In this document: in pieces, positions 42,576 to 49,876 of the stretch
Position numbering within the stretch: the stretch's first letter is position 1
Layout: the number at the start of each line of letters is the position of its first letter
Origin: Microbacterium arborescens
Lineage (GTDB): Bacteria; Actinomycetota; Actinomycetes; Actinomycetales; Microbacteriaceae
NCBI RefSeq assembly: GCF_030369635.1
Contig: NZ_CP128474.1
Coordinates: 2,108,001-2,172,000 of the forward strand
Direction: 5' to 3'
Length of the DNA stretch: 64,000 bases
Translations under genes and position numbers: made by a program
The notes under the pieces: model-generated
What the model saw: only the letters and a program-made list of their open reading frames with translations
Database searches by the model: none
Told to the model about the DNA's origin: nothing

Positions 42576-43417
42576 TGGCCATCACCACCAAGCCGCACCG
42601 CGCCGACGCCCGCACCCAGCGCCCGCCGTTCACCGCGGTGGTGCACTCCGAGTGGATCAAGGTCGTGAGCCTGCCGTCATCCGTGCTCGCGCTCGTCGGC
42701 ATCCTGGCCGTCGGAATCGGCGGCAGCCTCTTCCTTGGCCTGACCCTCGAATCATCCGGCGTGCCCTCGGTTCCATCCATCGAGCGCACGATCGCTGACG
42801 TCACCGTGCCGATGGTCGTGCTCGGGCAGATCATCGCCGGTATCTTCGGCGTCATGACGATCGGCGCCGAGTACTCCTCCGGCGCCATGCAGACGACGCT
42901 GGTGGCGGTGCCGCAGAGGGTGCGGATGCTGGCGGCCAAGACGCTCGTCACCTTCACCACCGTCACCGCAGCGTCGCTCGTCACTGTGTTCGGTGCGTGG
43001 GCGGTGACGAACCCGATCTACGAGGGCTTCGGCCTGGGCGCGCCCCTCACCGCACCGGGCGTGATGCTCGCCCTCGTAGGATCGGCCGTCTATCTCGGGC
43101 TCTGCGCGGTGTTCGGTCTCGGCGCGACGACGCTCGTCCGCTCGACGACCACAGGATCGATCATCGTGTTCGCCGCGACGCTGCTGCTTCCCGTGCTCAG
43201 CTCGCTGCTGCCGTTCGGGCTCCTCTCGCGTGTCATCCGTCTCGGCCTGCTCGGCAACGCCGGCGACGCCATGGGCCGAGTCGGGATCGAGGGCGGACCG
43301 TTCCTCGACCTGTGGGGCGGACACATGAGTGTCGGAGCGGGCTGGCTGATCGCGGCGGTCTGGGCTGCGGGGGCGCTCGTGATCGGCGCGGTGGCGCTGC
43401 GGACGAGGGACGCGTGA
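42575..43417 (+). CDS. ABC-2 type exporter permease
   Basis: 280-aa membrane protein with six helices, starting with the typical VVHSEWIKVVSLPSSVLALV; GEYSSGAMQTTLVAVPQR-like loop (GAEYSSGAMQTTLVAVPQRV) near 105 is the conserved element of this ABC-2 subgroup. Partner of the preceding ATPase. Overlaps the kinase start by 4 nt (GTGA). The substrate could be a lantibiotic, peptide or lipid; not determined. Confidence 0.92.
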   Translation: MAITTKPHRADARTQRPPFTAVVHSEWIKVVSLPSSVLALVGILAVGIGGSLFLGLTLESSGVPSVPSIERTIADVTVPMVVLGQIIAGIFGVMTIGAEYSSGAMQTTLVAVPQRVRMLAAKTLVTFTTVTAASLVTVFGAWAVTNPIYEGFGLGAPLTAPGVMLALVGSAVYLGLCAVFGLGATTLVRSTTTGSIIVFAATLLLPVLSSLLPFGLLSRVIRLGLLGNAGDAMGRVGIEGGPFLDLWGGHMSVGAGWLIAAVWAAGALVIGAVALRTRDA

Positions 43418-44610
43418 GCCCGTCCCAACGACGACGAGACGTGGCGGATGCCGTCATCCTCGTCTCGTATTCGATCATCGCGGCGTTCTTCGGGTACCTG
43501 TCCGTCGAATCGACGATCACCACTCCCTTGTGGCCGATCGTGCTGCTGGGCCTCGCCGGGGTGGCCGCGATCGTGATCTCGCGGCGGCGTGCGGCTATCA
43601 GCTTCGGCGCTGCCGTCGCGCTGATGCTGATGTCGTTCGCCGTCGGCACCGGAGCCGAGATGCTCCTCGTGGTCGTCGCGCTCTACCGCGCCGGTCTCGA
43701 CGAGGCCCGCCGCGCCTGGTTCTGGTTCGGGTGGGCCACCGCGGGAGCGATAGTGGCGTCGCTCGCGCTCGCGTTTCGGGTCCGTTTCGGTGTGCCGCTG
43801 CTCGGTCTGGCCCAACGGGAGGATGCCGCAGCCTGGCCGACCGACTGGGCGAGCGTCGCCGTCGTGCTCGTCGCCGCGTTCCTCATCGCCACGCTGCTCG
43901 GCATCAACGCCGGGCACGGCAGGCGGCAGGCCGCAGCGCTCGCCGAGCGGGCCGAGCACCTGCGGCGCGAACGCGACCAAGAGGCGAGCATCGCGGCCGC
44001 GACCGAGCGCGAACGCATCGCCCGCGAGATGCACGACGTCATCGCGCACAGCGTCGCGGTCATGGTCGCGCTCGCCGACGGCGCGCAGGCCTCGGTCGAC
44101 CAGCGGCCCGACGAGGCCCATCGCGCCATCGGCCGGGTGAGCGAAACCGGACGGCGGACGCTCGGCGAGGTACGGCGACTCCTGACCGCGGTGCGCGACG
44201 AGCGCGACGCATCGCCGGCGACGGATGTGCCGCGGGTGGAACGGATCCCGGCGCTCGTCGAGGAGTTCCGGTCGGCCGGCATCCCGGTGCGCCTGGAACA
44301 GACCGGAGCGGTAACGGAGGGCGCTGCCGTGAGCCTGACGATCTACCGGATCGTGCAGGAAGCGCTGACGAACGTCCTGCGGCATGGCCGCGACGTGCGC
44401 GACGTGCTCGTGCGGCTGGTGTTCGAGCGCTCCGAGGTGACGATCCTGGTGAAGGACGTGTCGGCGCCGGCTATGCCTTCGGCGACCCCGGGGCGCGGGC
44501 TCGTCGGCATCCGCGAACGTGCGGCCTTCTACGATGGCTCGGTGGAGGCGGGACCAGTCGCCGGCGGTGGCTGGCGGGTTCTCGTCCGCCTCTCGACGGA
44601 GGAACGATGA
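43414..44610 (+). CDS. Sensor histidine kinase, NarL/DesK type
   Basis: 398-aa kinase: six hydrophobic segments up to residue 165, then HisKA_3 with the phospho-accepting His in REMHDVIAHSVAVMVALADG (near 210) and HATPase_c (YRIVQEALTNVLRHG, GRGLVGIRERAAFY). The GTG start overlaps the permease stop and has GAGGGA upstream. Lacks an extracellular sensing domain, as in kinases that monitor the associated ABC transporter. Confidence 0.92.
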   Translation: MSPSQRRRDVADAVILVSYSIIAAFFGYLSVESTITTPLWPIVLLGLAGVAAIVISRRRAAISFGAAVALMLMSFAVGTGAEMLLVVVALYRAGLDEARRAWFWFGWATAGAIVASLALAFRVRFGVPLLGLAQREDAAAWPTDWASVAVVLVAAFLIATLLGINAGHGRRQAAALAERAEHLRRERDQEASIAAATERERIAREMHDVIAHSVAVMVALADGAQASVDQRPDEAHRAIGRVSETGRRTLGEVRRLLTAVRDERDASPATDVPRVERIPALVEEFRSAGIPVRLEQTGAVTEGAAVSLTIYRIVQEALTNVLRHGRDVRDVLVRLVFERSEVTILVKDVSAPAMPSATPGRGLVGIRERAAFYDGSVEAGPVAGGGWRVLVRLSTEER

Positions 44611-45296
44611 CTCAGCCCGGCGCAGCCGACGCGCGTACCGCAGTGCTGCTCGTCGACGATCAGGAGCTCATCCGGTACGGCTTGCGGCTCGTGCTCGAGG
44701 CTCAGTCCGACCTGGTTGTGGTGGGTGAGGCATCAGATGGCGCCGAAGCGGTACACGCCGCGCAGCGGCTGCGGCCCGATGTCGTGCTGATGGACGTGCG
44801 GATGCCGGGACTCGACGGTATCGAGGCCACGCGACAGCTGACCGCGGCGCTGCCGGACACGCGAATCATCGTGCTGACGACGTACGACCTCGACGAGTTC
44901 GCGTTCGGCGCGCTGCGCGCGGGCGCGGCCGGATTCCTGTTGAAGAACACCCGCCCCGACGAACTCGTCGCCGCGGTGAGGGCCGTGACGGCGGGCGATG
45001 CCGTCGTGTCGCCCCGGATCACCGCGAAGCTCATCGACGCAGCGATGCCGCATCTCTCGCCGACAGGCCGACCGGCATCCCCCGAGGCTCTCTCAGCGCT
45101 GTCACCGCGCGAGCGCGACGTGTTCCGCCACGTCGGACAGGGCCTGACCAATGCGGAGATCGCCGCGGCGCTGCACCTGAGCGAATCGACGGTGAAGGCG
45201 CACTTCGGCCGCATCCTCGTGAAGCTCGATCTCGCGAACCGTGTACAGGCTGTGATCCTCGCCTACGAGCTCGGAGTGGTCAGCGTCGACCGCTGA
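44607..45296 (+). CDS. Response regulator, NarL/LuxR type
   Basis: 229-aa regulator: receiver domain (VDDQELIRYGL, Asp in PDVVLMDVRMPGLDG near 63, LTTYD, FLLKNTRP) and LuxR HTH (LSPRERDVFRHVGQGLTNAE and AAALHLSESTVKAHFGRILV). ATG overlaps the kinase stop; GGAGG precedes it. Likely controls its own transporter operon, and the palindromic 47-bp elements on both sides are candidate sites. Confidence 0.93.
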   Translation: MTQPGAADARTAVLLVDDQELIRYGLRLVLEAQSDLVVVGEASDGAEAVHAAQRLRPDVVLMDVRMPGLDGIEATRQLTAALPDTRIIVLTTYDLDEFAFGALRAGAAGFLLKNTRPDELVAAVRAVTAGDAVVSPRITAKLIDAAMPHLSPTGRPASPEALSALSPRERDVFRHVGQGLTNAEIAAALHLSESTVKAHFGRILVKLDLANRVQAVILAYELGVVSVDR

Positions 45297-45394
45297 GCCT
45301 GTCGGCGGCACACCACGACGGCCGCTCGCCGGATGCAGCGGAACTCGATGCGACCCGCGAGAGGCCGCGGCTTAGCCCGAGCCTCCACGTCACC

Positions 45395-45441
45395 TGCCAC
45401 GTCACGCCCCTTCACGACGTGCATAGGGGCGACAGGTGACA
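45395..45441. repeat. 47-bp palindromic element, copy 3
   Basis: Starts TGCCACGTCACGCCCC and ends ACAGGTGACA. The CGCCCC and GGGGCG blocks form the inner stem, and a flanking GTCACCTG (45389) pairs with CAGGTGAC (45433). It is about 100 nt downstream of the response-regulator stop. The rest of 45297-45588 holds no gene. Confidence 0.7.
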
Positions 45442-45536
45442 GGCGAACGCAGACGAGCTCGCCTCGGTCGAGCATTCGCCCGGTAACCCGCGCATCCGCG
45501 AAGGGCGGGGTCGGTCAGGAGTGCGAGATCCACCCT

Positions 45537-45562
45537 CGAGTCTCGTTCGAGTCTCGTTCGAG
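45537..45562. promoter_or_regulatory. 11-bp direct repeats over the -35 of the NmrA-like gene
   Basis: Two exact tandem copies of CGAGTCTCGTT plus a third partial CGAG. Downstream, CATACT (45577-45582) ends 6 nt before the GTG start; the expected -35 position (45554-45559) falls in the second repeat. One-turn spacing fits a regulator binding one face of the helix. Confidence 0.45.
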
Positions 45563-45588
45563 GCTTCCGGCCCCGTCATACTGACCTC

Positions 45589-46332
45589 GTGAGAATCGCG
45601 ATCGCCGGGAGCACCGGCACCGTCGGCCGGCACGTCCATCGCATCGCGACCGACCGGGGTCACGAGGTCGTCGCGCTCGCGCGCAGCGAGGGGCACGACC
45701 TCGAACACGGCCCGCTGCCCGCCGCGGTGCTGGAAGGCGTCGACACGATCGTCGACGTCAGCGGCATCCAGACTCTCTCGCGGCACCGATCGCGCCGGTT
45801 CTTCGAGAGGGTGTCGGCGAACGTGCAGCGGGCGGGAATCGAGGCCGGGGTGGGGCACCTCGTCGCCTTGTCGATCGTCGGCATCGACGGCGTGGATGCC
45901 GCTTACTACGGCGGCAAGCTCGCGCACGAGCGGGCCGTGCAACGTGGGGCGCTCCCTCACACGCTGCTGCGCGCGGCGCAGTTCCACGAGTTCGCCGAAC
46001 AGACCCTCGTCCGCGGGAAGATCGGGCCGATCACGGTGGTGCCCGCGGCCCGGGTCCGCCCCGTCGCCGCTCAGGAGGTCGCCGAGCACCTCGTCACCCT
46101 CGCAGAAGGCGCGCCGGCCGGCCGGGCACGCGACCTGACCGGACCGCGTGACGAGCTGCTGATCGACATGGTCCGGGCGCTGCTCGATGCCCGCGGCATC
46201 CGCAGGGTCACGCTCGAGATGCGCCTGCCCGGATCATTCGGCCGCGCGATGTCATCGGGGCGCCTGCGCGGACACGCCAACGCCGAACGCGGCACCGTCA
46301 CCTTCGCGGAGTGGCTCGCCGCGCAGAGCTGA
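45589..46332 (+). CDS. NAD(P)-binding NmrA-like SDR (atypical epimerase family)
   Basis: 247-aa atypical SDR: RIAIAGSTGTVGRHV dinucleotide fold at the N-terminus, VDVSGIQTL, the YYGGKLAHERAV element near 105 and a C-terminal region of the NmrA/azoreductase-type proteins. These act as oxidoreductases or redox-state sensors. GTG start, 6 nt after a CATACT hexamer with no Shine-Dalgarno. Confidence 0.87.
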   Translation: MRIAIAGSTGTVGRHVHRIATDRGHEVVALARSEGHDLEHGPLPAAVLEGVDTIVDVSGIQTLSRHRSRRFFERVSANVQRAGIEAGVGHLVALSIVGIDGVDAAYYGGKLAHERAVQRGALPHTLLRAAQFHEFAEQTLVRGKIGPITVVPAARVRPVAAQEVAEHLVTLAEGAPAGRARDLTGPRDELLIDMVRALLDARGIRRVTLEMRLPGSFGRAMSSGRLRGHANAERGTVTFAEWLAAQS

Positions 46333-46377
46333 GCCAGCGCGGGCCAGGCGGAGCCGCCGACCGCCCACCCAGATGAA

Positions 46378-46422
46378 CAACAGATGTTGCGCAATGGTTC
46401 TTGTGCATCTAGCGTTGCGGGT
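46378..46422 (+). promoter_or_regulatory. Promoter/operator of the ArsR-MFS operon
   Basis: -35 TTGCGC (46387-46392), 17-bp spacer, -10 TAGCGT (46410-46415); the ATG follows 7 nt later, so the message is probably leaderless. Overlapping palindromes CAACA-GA-TGTTG (46378-46389) and TTGCGCAA (46387-46394) cover the -35. Likely operator of the ArsR protein encoded downstream. Confidence 0.55.
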
Positions 46423-47007
46423 ATGCCTTCAGCAGACCGATCGACGTCACGCCTCGAGACCGCTGCCGCGATGCGCGTACTCGCGCATCCCACGCGACTG
46501 CGCCTGCTCGGCATCCTGCGCGAGAACGGACCGCAGACGGCCGCGCAGCTCGGCGACGTCGTCGACGAGGCGCCCGGCACGATCAGCTACCACCTGAGCA
46601 AACTCGCTTCGATCGACCTCATCGAGCCCGCCGAGCCGCGCAGCGCCGACCAGCGCGAGCGCTGGTGGCAGGCGGCGAGCGCCCTGACGACGTGGGAGCC
46701 GGCCGCGCACCTCGACGATCCGTCGCAGCTTGCCGCATCGTCGGCTCTGGAGAAGTCGATCGCGCAGATCTATGCCGCGCGCTACAGCGAGTACATCGAC
46801 GCGATGCCGACGCTCCCCGCCGAATGGGTCGCCGCCGGTGCGACCGGCGACCGCACGCTGCGCCTCACGCTCGATGAGCTCACCGCGATGCGCGCCGAGC
46901 TCGAATCCCTGATGCACCGGTGGGAGGAAGCGAGCGCGCGGCACGACGATGACGACGACACCGCCGCACCGGTCGCCCTCGTCTATCAGGCCTACCGCCG
47001 GCCATGA
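46423..47007 (+). CDS. ArsR-family winged-helix regulator
   Basis: 194-aa regulator: winged helix in residues 12-90 (ETAAAMRVLAHPTRLRLLGI, GDVVDEAPGTISYHLSKLAS) and a C-terminal helical domain (about 100-180) unlike the metal-binding ArsR proteins; no cysteine metal site is visible. It overlaps the MFS transporter gene (ATGA), a common regulator/efflux arrangement, so it probably represses that pump. Confidence 0.9.
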   Translation: MPSADRSTSRLETAAAMRVLAHPTRLRLLGILRENGPQTAAQLGDVVDEAPGTISYHLSKLASIDLIEPAEPRSADQRERWWQAASALTTWEPAAHLDDPSQLAASSALEKSIAQIYAARYSEYIDAMPTLPAEWVAAGATGDRTLRLTLDELTAMRAELESLMHRWEEASARHDDDDDTAAPVALVYQAYRRP

Positions 47008-48323
47008 CGACGACCGACTCCCGGGCGCGCGCCGCTGACGAGGCTCCGCGGCGCGCGGCATCCCGAGCGCTGTACGCGCTGCTCTCGGCCCACGCGATCT
47101 CGCAGACCGGCAATGTCATCACGGCCTTTGCGATCCCGTTCTACGTCTTGGCCACGGGCGGCTCCGGGGTCGAGGTGGGTCTCGCCGCGTTCGCCGCGAC
47201 CGCGCCCGTCATCTTCGGCGGGGTCTTCGGCGGCGTGGTGATCGACCGGGTCGGCGGCCGCCGCACCGCGATCATCGCCGACGTCGTGAGCGGAGCGACC
47301 GTGCTGGCGATCCCCGCGCTGGCCCTCACCGTGGGATTGCCGTTCTGGGCCCTGCTGCTGATCGTGTTCGCGAGCGGCATTCTCGATACACCCGGGCAGA
47401 TCGCGCGCCGGGTCATGCTGCCCGAGCTCACTGAGGCCGCTCGCATCCGGCTCGAGCGGAGCGTGGGACTCCTCGACGGCTCGGAGCGCCTCTCGAAGCT
47501 CATCGGCGCATCCGTCGCCGGCGCCCTCGTCGCTCTCCTCGGGCCGATGGCAGCGCTCATCACGAACGCCGCCGCGTTCTTCGTCTCGGCCGCGGTCACC
47601 CGCCTGATGGTTCCCGCCACGACCGTCCGGATCGCCGCTGACGACAACGCCGACGGCGACGCGGATGCCGAAACGGATGCCGAAACCCCGCGTTCGTACT
47701 GGCGCGAGCTGCGCGACGGGTTCCGGTTCGTGGTCCGCGATCCGCTCATGCGACTCATCGTGGGCATGGTGCTGATCACGAACCTGCTCGACGCCGCGCG
47801 CAGCTCGACCCTCCTGCCGCTGTACGCGAACGCCGAGCTCGGCGGCGCCGGCGCGCTCGCGGTGATCGTCGCTGTCATGGGCGGGTGCGCGCTCGTCGGC
47901 AACATCGCTTTCGGCTTCGTCGCGCACCGGGTGCCTCGGCGGCTGACGTTCGCGATCTGCTTCCTCATCGCGGGCGGTCCGTCGAGCGCCGTCTTCGCGT
48001 TCGGTGCGCCCTTCGCGGTGCTGATCGCCGTCGTCGCCATATCCGGACTCGCGGCCGGAGCACTCAACCCGATCCTCGGTGCCGTGCAGCTCGAGCGCGT
48101 GCCCGCGCGCATGCGGGGGCGGGTCTTCGGCCTGCTCAACGCCGGCACGTGGGCGGGCGTTCCGCTGGGTGCACTCGTCGGCGGATTCATGGCCGACGGC
48201 GTGGGACTCTTCGTCGCGTTCGGGGTGATCGCCGTCGTGTACACCGTCGTGACGCTCACGCCGCTGACAGGCGGATCGTGGCGATTGATGGACCGCCGTC
48301 CCGCGCCCGGCGCCGCACCCTAA
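47004..48323 (+). CDS. MFS transporter, drug-efflux type
   Basis: 439-aa major facilitator with 12 helices. The N-terminal half starts LSAHAISQTGNVITAFAIPFYVL; the loop between helices 2 and 3 carries GGVVIDRVGGRRT. An acidic central loop (DDNADGDADAETDAE) separates the halves. It matches the MFS_3/enterobactin- and macrolide-exporter-like group. Translationally coupled to the ArsR regulator. Substrate not evident. Confidence 0.92.
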   Translation: MTTTDSRARAADEAPRRAASRALYALLSAHAISQTGNVITAFAIPFYVLATGGSGVEVGLAAFAATAPVIFGGVFGGVVIDRVGGRRTAIIADVVSGATVLAIPALALTVGLPFWALLLIVFASGILDTPGQIARRVMLPELTEAARIRLERSVGLLDGSERLSKLIGASVAGALVALLGPMAALITNAAAFFVSAAVTRLMVPATTVRIAADDNADGDADAETDAETPRSYWRELRDGFRFVVRDPLMRLIVGMVLITNLLDAARSSTLLPLYANAELGGAGALAVIVAVMGGCALVGNIAFGFVAHRVPRRLTFAICFLIAGGPSSAVFAFGAPFAVLIAVVAISGLAAGALNPILGAVQLERVPARMRGRVFGLLNAGTWAGVPLGALVGGFMADGVGLFVAFGVIAVVYTVVTLTPLTGGSWRLMDRRPAPGAAP

Positions 48324-48385
48324 GCCTCCGCGCGGCTTCTCGCACGTCGTTCCCGGAGGGGTGCCCGCTCGTGTTGACTGCGGGG

Positions 48386-49753
48386 ATGAGCAATTGGGCC
48401 GAGACCGTCATGTGGTGGCACGTGTACCCGCTGGGATTCACGGGAGCGCCGATCCGGCCCGACCAGCACGACGCTCTAGCGGATGCCGCCGGCGCGGACC
48501 AGCCCGTCGAGCACCGGCTCGGTCGCATCGAGGCCTGGCTCGATCACGCGGTCGAGCTGGGGCTCAACGGGTTGCTGCTCGGCCCGGTGTTCGCCTCGAG
48601 CACGCACGGTTACGACACGACCGACTACTTCCGCCTCGACGCGCGCCTCGGTGACGGGCACGACCTCGACCGCCTCATCGCGGCTGCTCACGACCGCGGC
48701 ATCCGTGTGCTGTTCGACGGCGTCTTCAATCACGTGGGTCGTGAGCACCCCGCGTTCCACGAGCTCGAGGAGCGAGGCCCCGACGCCGCCACCGCCGACC
48801 TCTTCCGCGTGCGATGGGACGGATGGCAGCAGGGCGAGCCGGTCGACGCCGACGTCTTCGAGGGACATGATGCCCTGGTGTCGTTGAACCACGACTCCCC
48901 CGCCGTCGCCGACCTCGTCGTCGAGGTGATGACCCACTGGCTGGACCGCGGCATCGACGGATGGCGACTGGATGCCGCCTACGCCGTGCCGCCCGCCTTC
49001 TGGGCTCAGGTGCTGCCACGGGTTCGGGCCGAGTACCCCGAGGCGTGGTTCCTCGGCGAGGTCATCCACGGCGACGCCGCCCGCATCGTCGAGGAGTCGA
49101 CGATCGACTCGCTGACGCAGTACGAGCTGTGGCAGGGCATCTGGCACAGCATCGCCGACAGCAACCTGTTCGAGCTCAAGCACGCGATCGAGCGCAACAA
49201 CGAGCTGCTGCCGGTGTTCGCACCGCAGACCTTCGTCGGCAACCACGACGTCACACGCATCGCCTCGGCAGTCGGCCTCGACCTGGTGCCGCATGCGCTG
49301 GCTGCGCTCTTCACCGTCGCGGGTGTGCCGTCGGTCTACGCAGGCGACGAATACGGCTACGAGGCGGTGAAGGAGGAACGCCTCGGCGGCGACGATGCGG
49401 TGCGCCCCGAGTTCGCAGAAACGCCGCCCGCGCCCGATTCGCTGCCCGAGAGTGCGCAGCACATCCTCCGCACGCATCAGCAGCTCATCGCCGTGCGGCG
49501 ACAGCATCCCTGGCTGCATCGCGCGCACACCGACGTCATCCACATCGACAACACCGCGATGGTGCTGCGGACCGCGACCGGAACGGATGCCGTCATCACC
49601 GCCCTCAATATCGGCGACGCCCCCGTGACGGTGCCGGTCGCCGATGCGACGCGATTGCTCGCCGGAGCACTGTCCGGCGACATCGACCGGCGCGCCGGCG
49701 AGGCATCCCTCCCCTCGCGCGGCTGGGCGGTGCTGTCGGCTCTCCCCGCCTGA
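48386..49753 (+). CDS. GH13 alpha-amylase family protein
   Basis: 455-aa cytoplasmic glycoside hydrolase of family 13. Conserved regions: DGVFNHVG (111-118), GWRLDAAYA with nucleophile Asp196, FLGEVIHG with acid/base Glu225, FVGNHD with Asp287. No signal peptide, short C-terminal beta domain, and no extra starch-binding domain. The length fits intracellular maltogenic or trehalose-like GH13 enzymes. Start at the ATG after GCGGGG. Specificity cannot be assigned by eye. Confidence 0.92.
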   Translation: MSNWAETVMWWHVYPLGFTGAPIRPDQHDALADAAGADQPVEHRLGRIEAWLDHAVELGLNGLLLGPVFASSTHGYDTTDYFRLDARLGDGHDLDRLIAAAHDRGIRVLFDGVFNHVGREHPAFHELEERGPDAATADLFRVRWDGWQQGEPVDADVFEGHDALVSLNHDSPAVADLVVEVMTHWLDRGIDGWRLDAAYAVPPAFWAQVLPRVRAEYPEAWFLGEVIHGDAARIVEESTIDSLTQYELWQGIWHSIADSNLFELKHAIERNNELLPVFAPQTFVGNHDVTRIASAVGLDLVPHALAALFTVAGVPSVYAGDEYGYEAVKEERLGGDDAVRPEFAETPPAPDSLPESAQHILRTHQQLIAVRRQHPWLHRAHTDVIHIDNTAMVLRTATGTDAVITALNIGDAPVTVPVADATRLLAGALSGDIDRRAGEASLPSRGWAVLSALPA

Positions 49754-49770
49754 CCCGCGTCGCGTCCAAC

Positions 49771-49838
49771 CGACCCGACCCGACCCGACCCGGATGGCTG
49801 CTCTCCCCCGCGCGTGGCAACCATTCGCGTCGGGTCGG
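49771..49838. terminator. CGACC tandem repeat with inverted partner between convergent genes
   Basis: Four exact copies of CGACC (49771-49790) followed 40 nt later by CGGGTCGG (49831-49838), which can pair with them in several registers. It lies between the convergent amylase and dnaE2 genes, so it could act as a two-way terminator. Confidence 0.4.
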
Positions 49839-49876
49839 CGCGCGCTGCGGCGGGCCGGGGCGCGTCGCGGCGCGGC

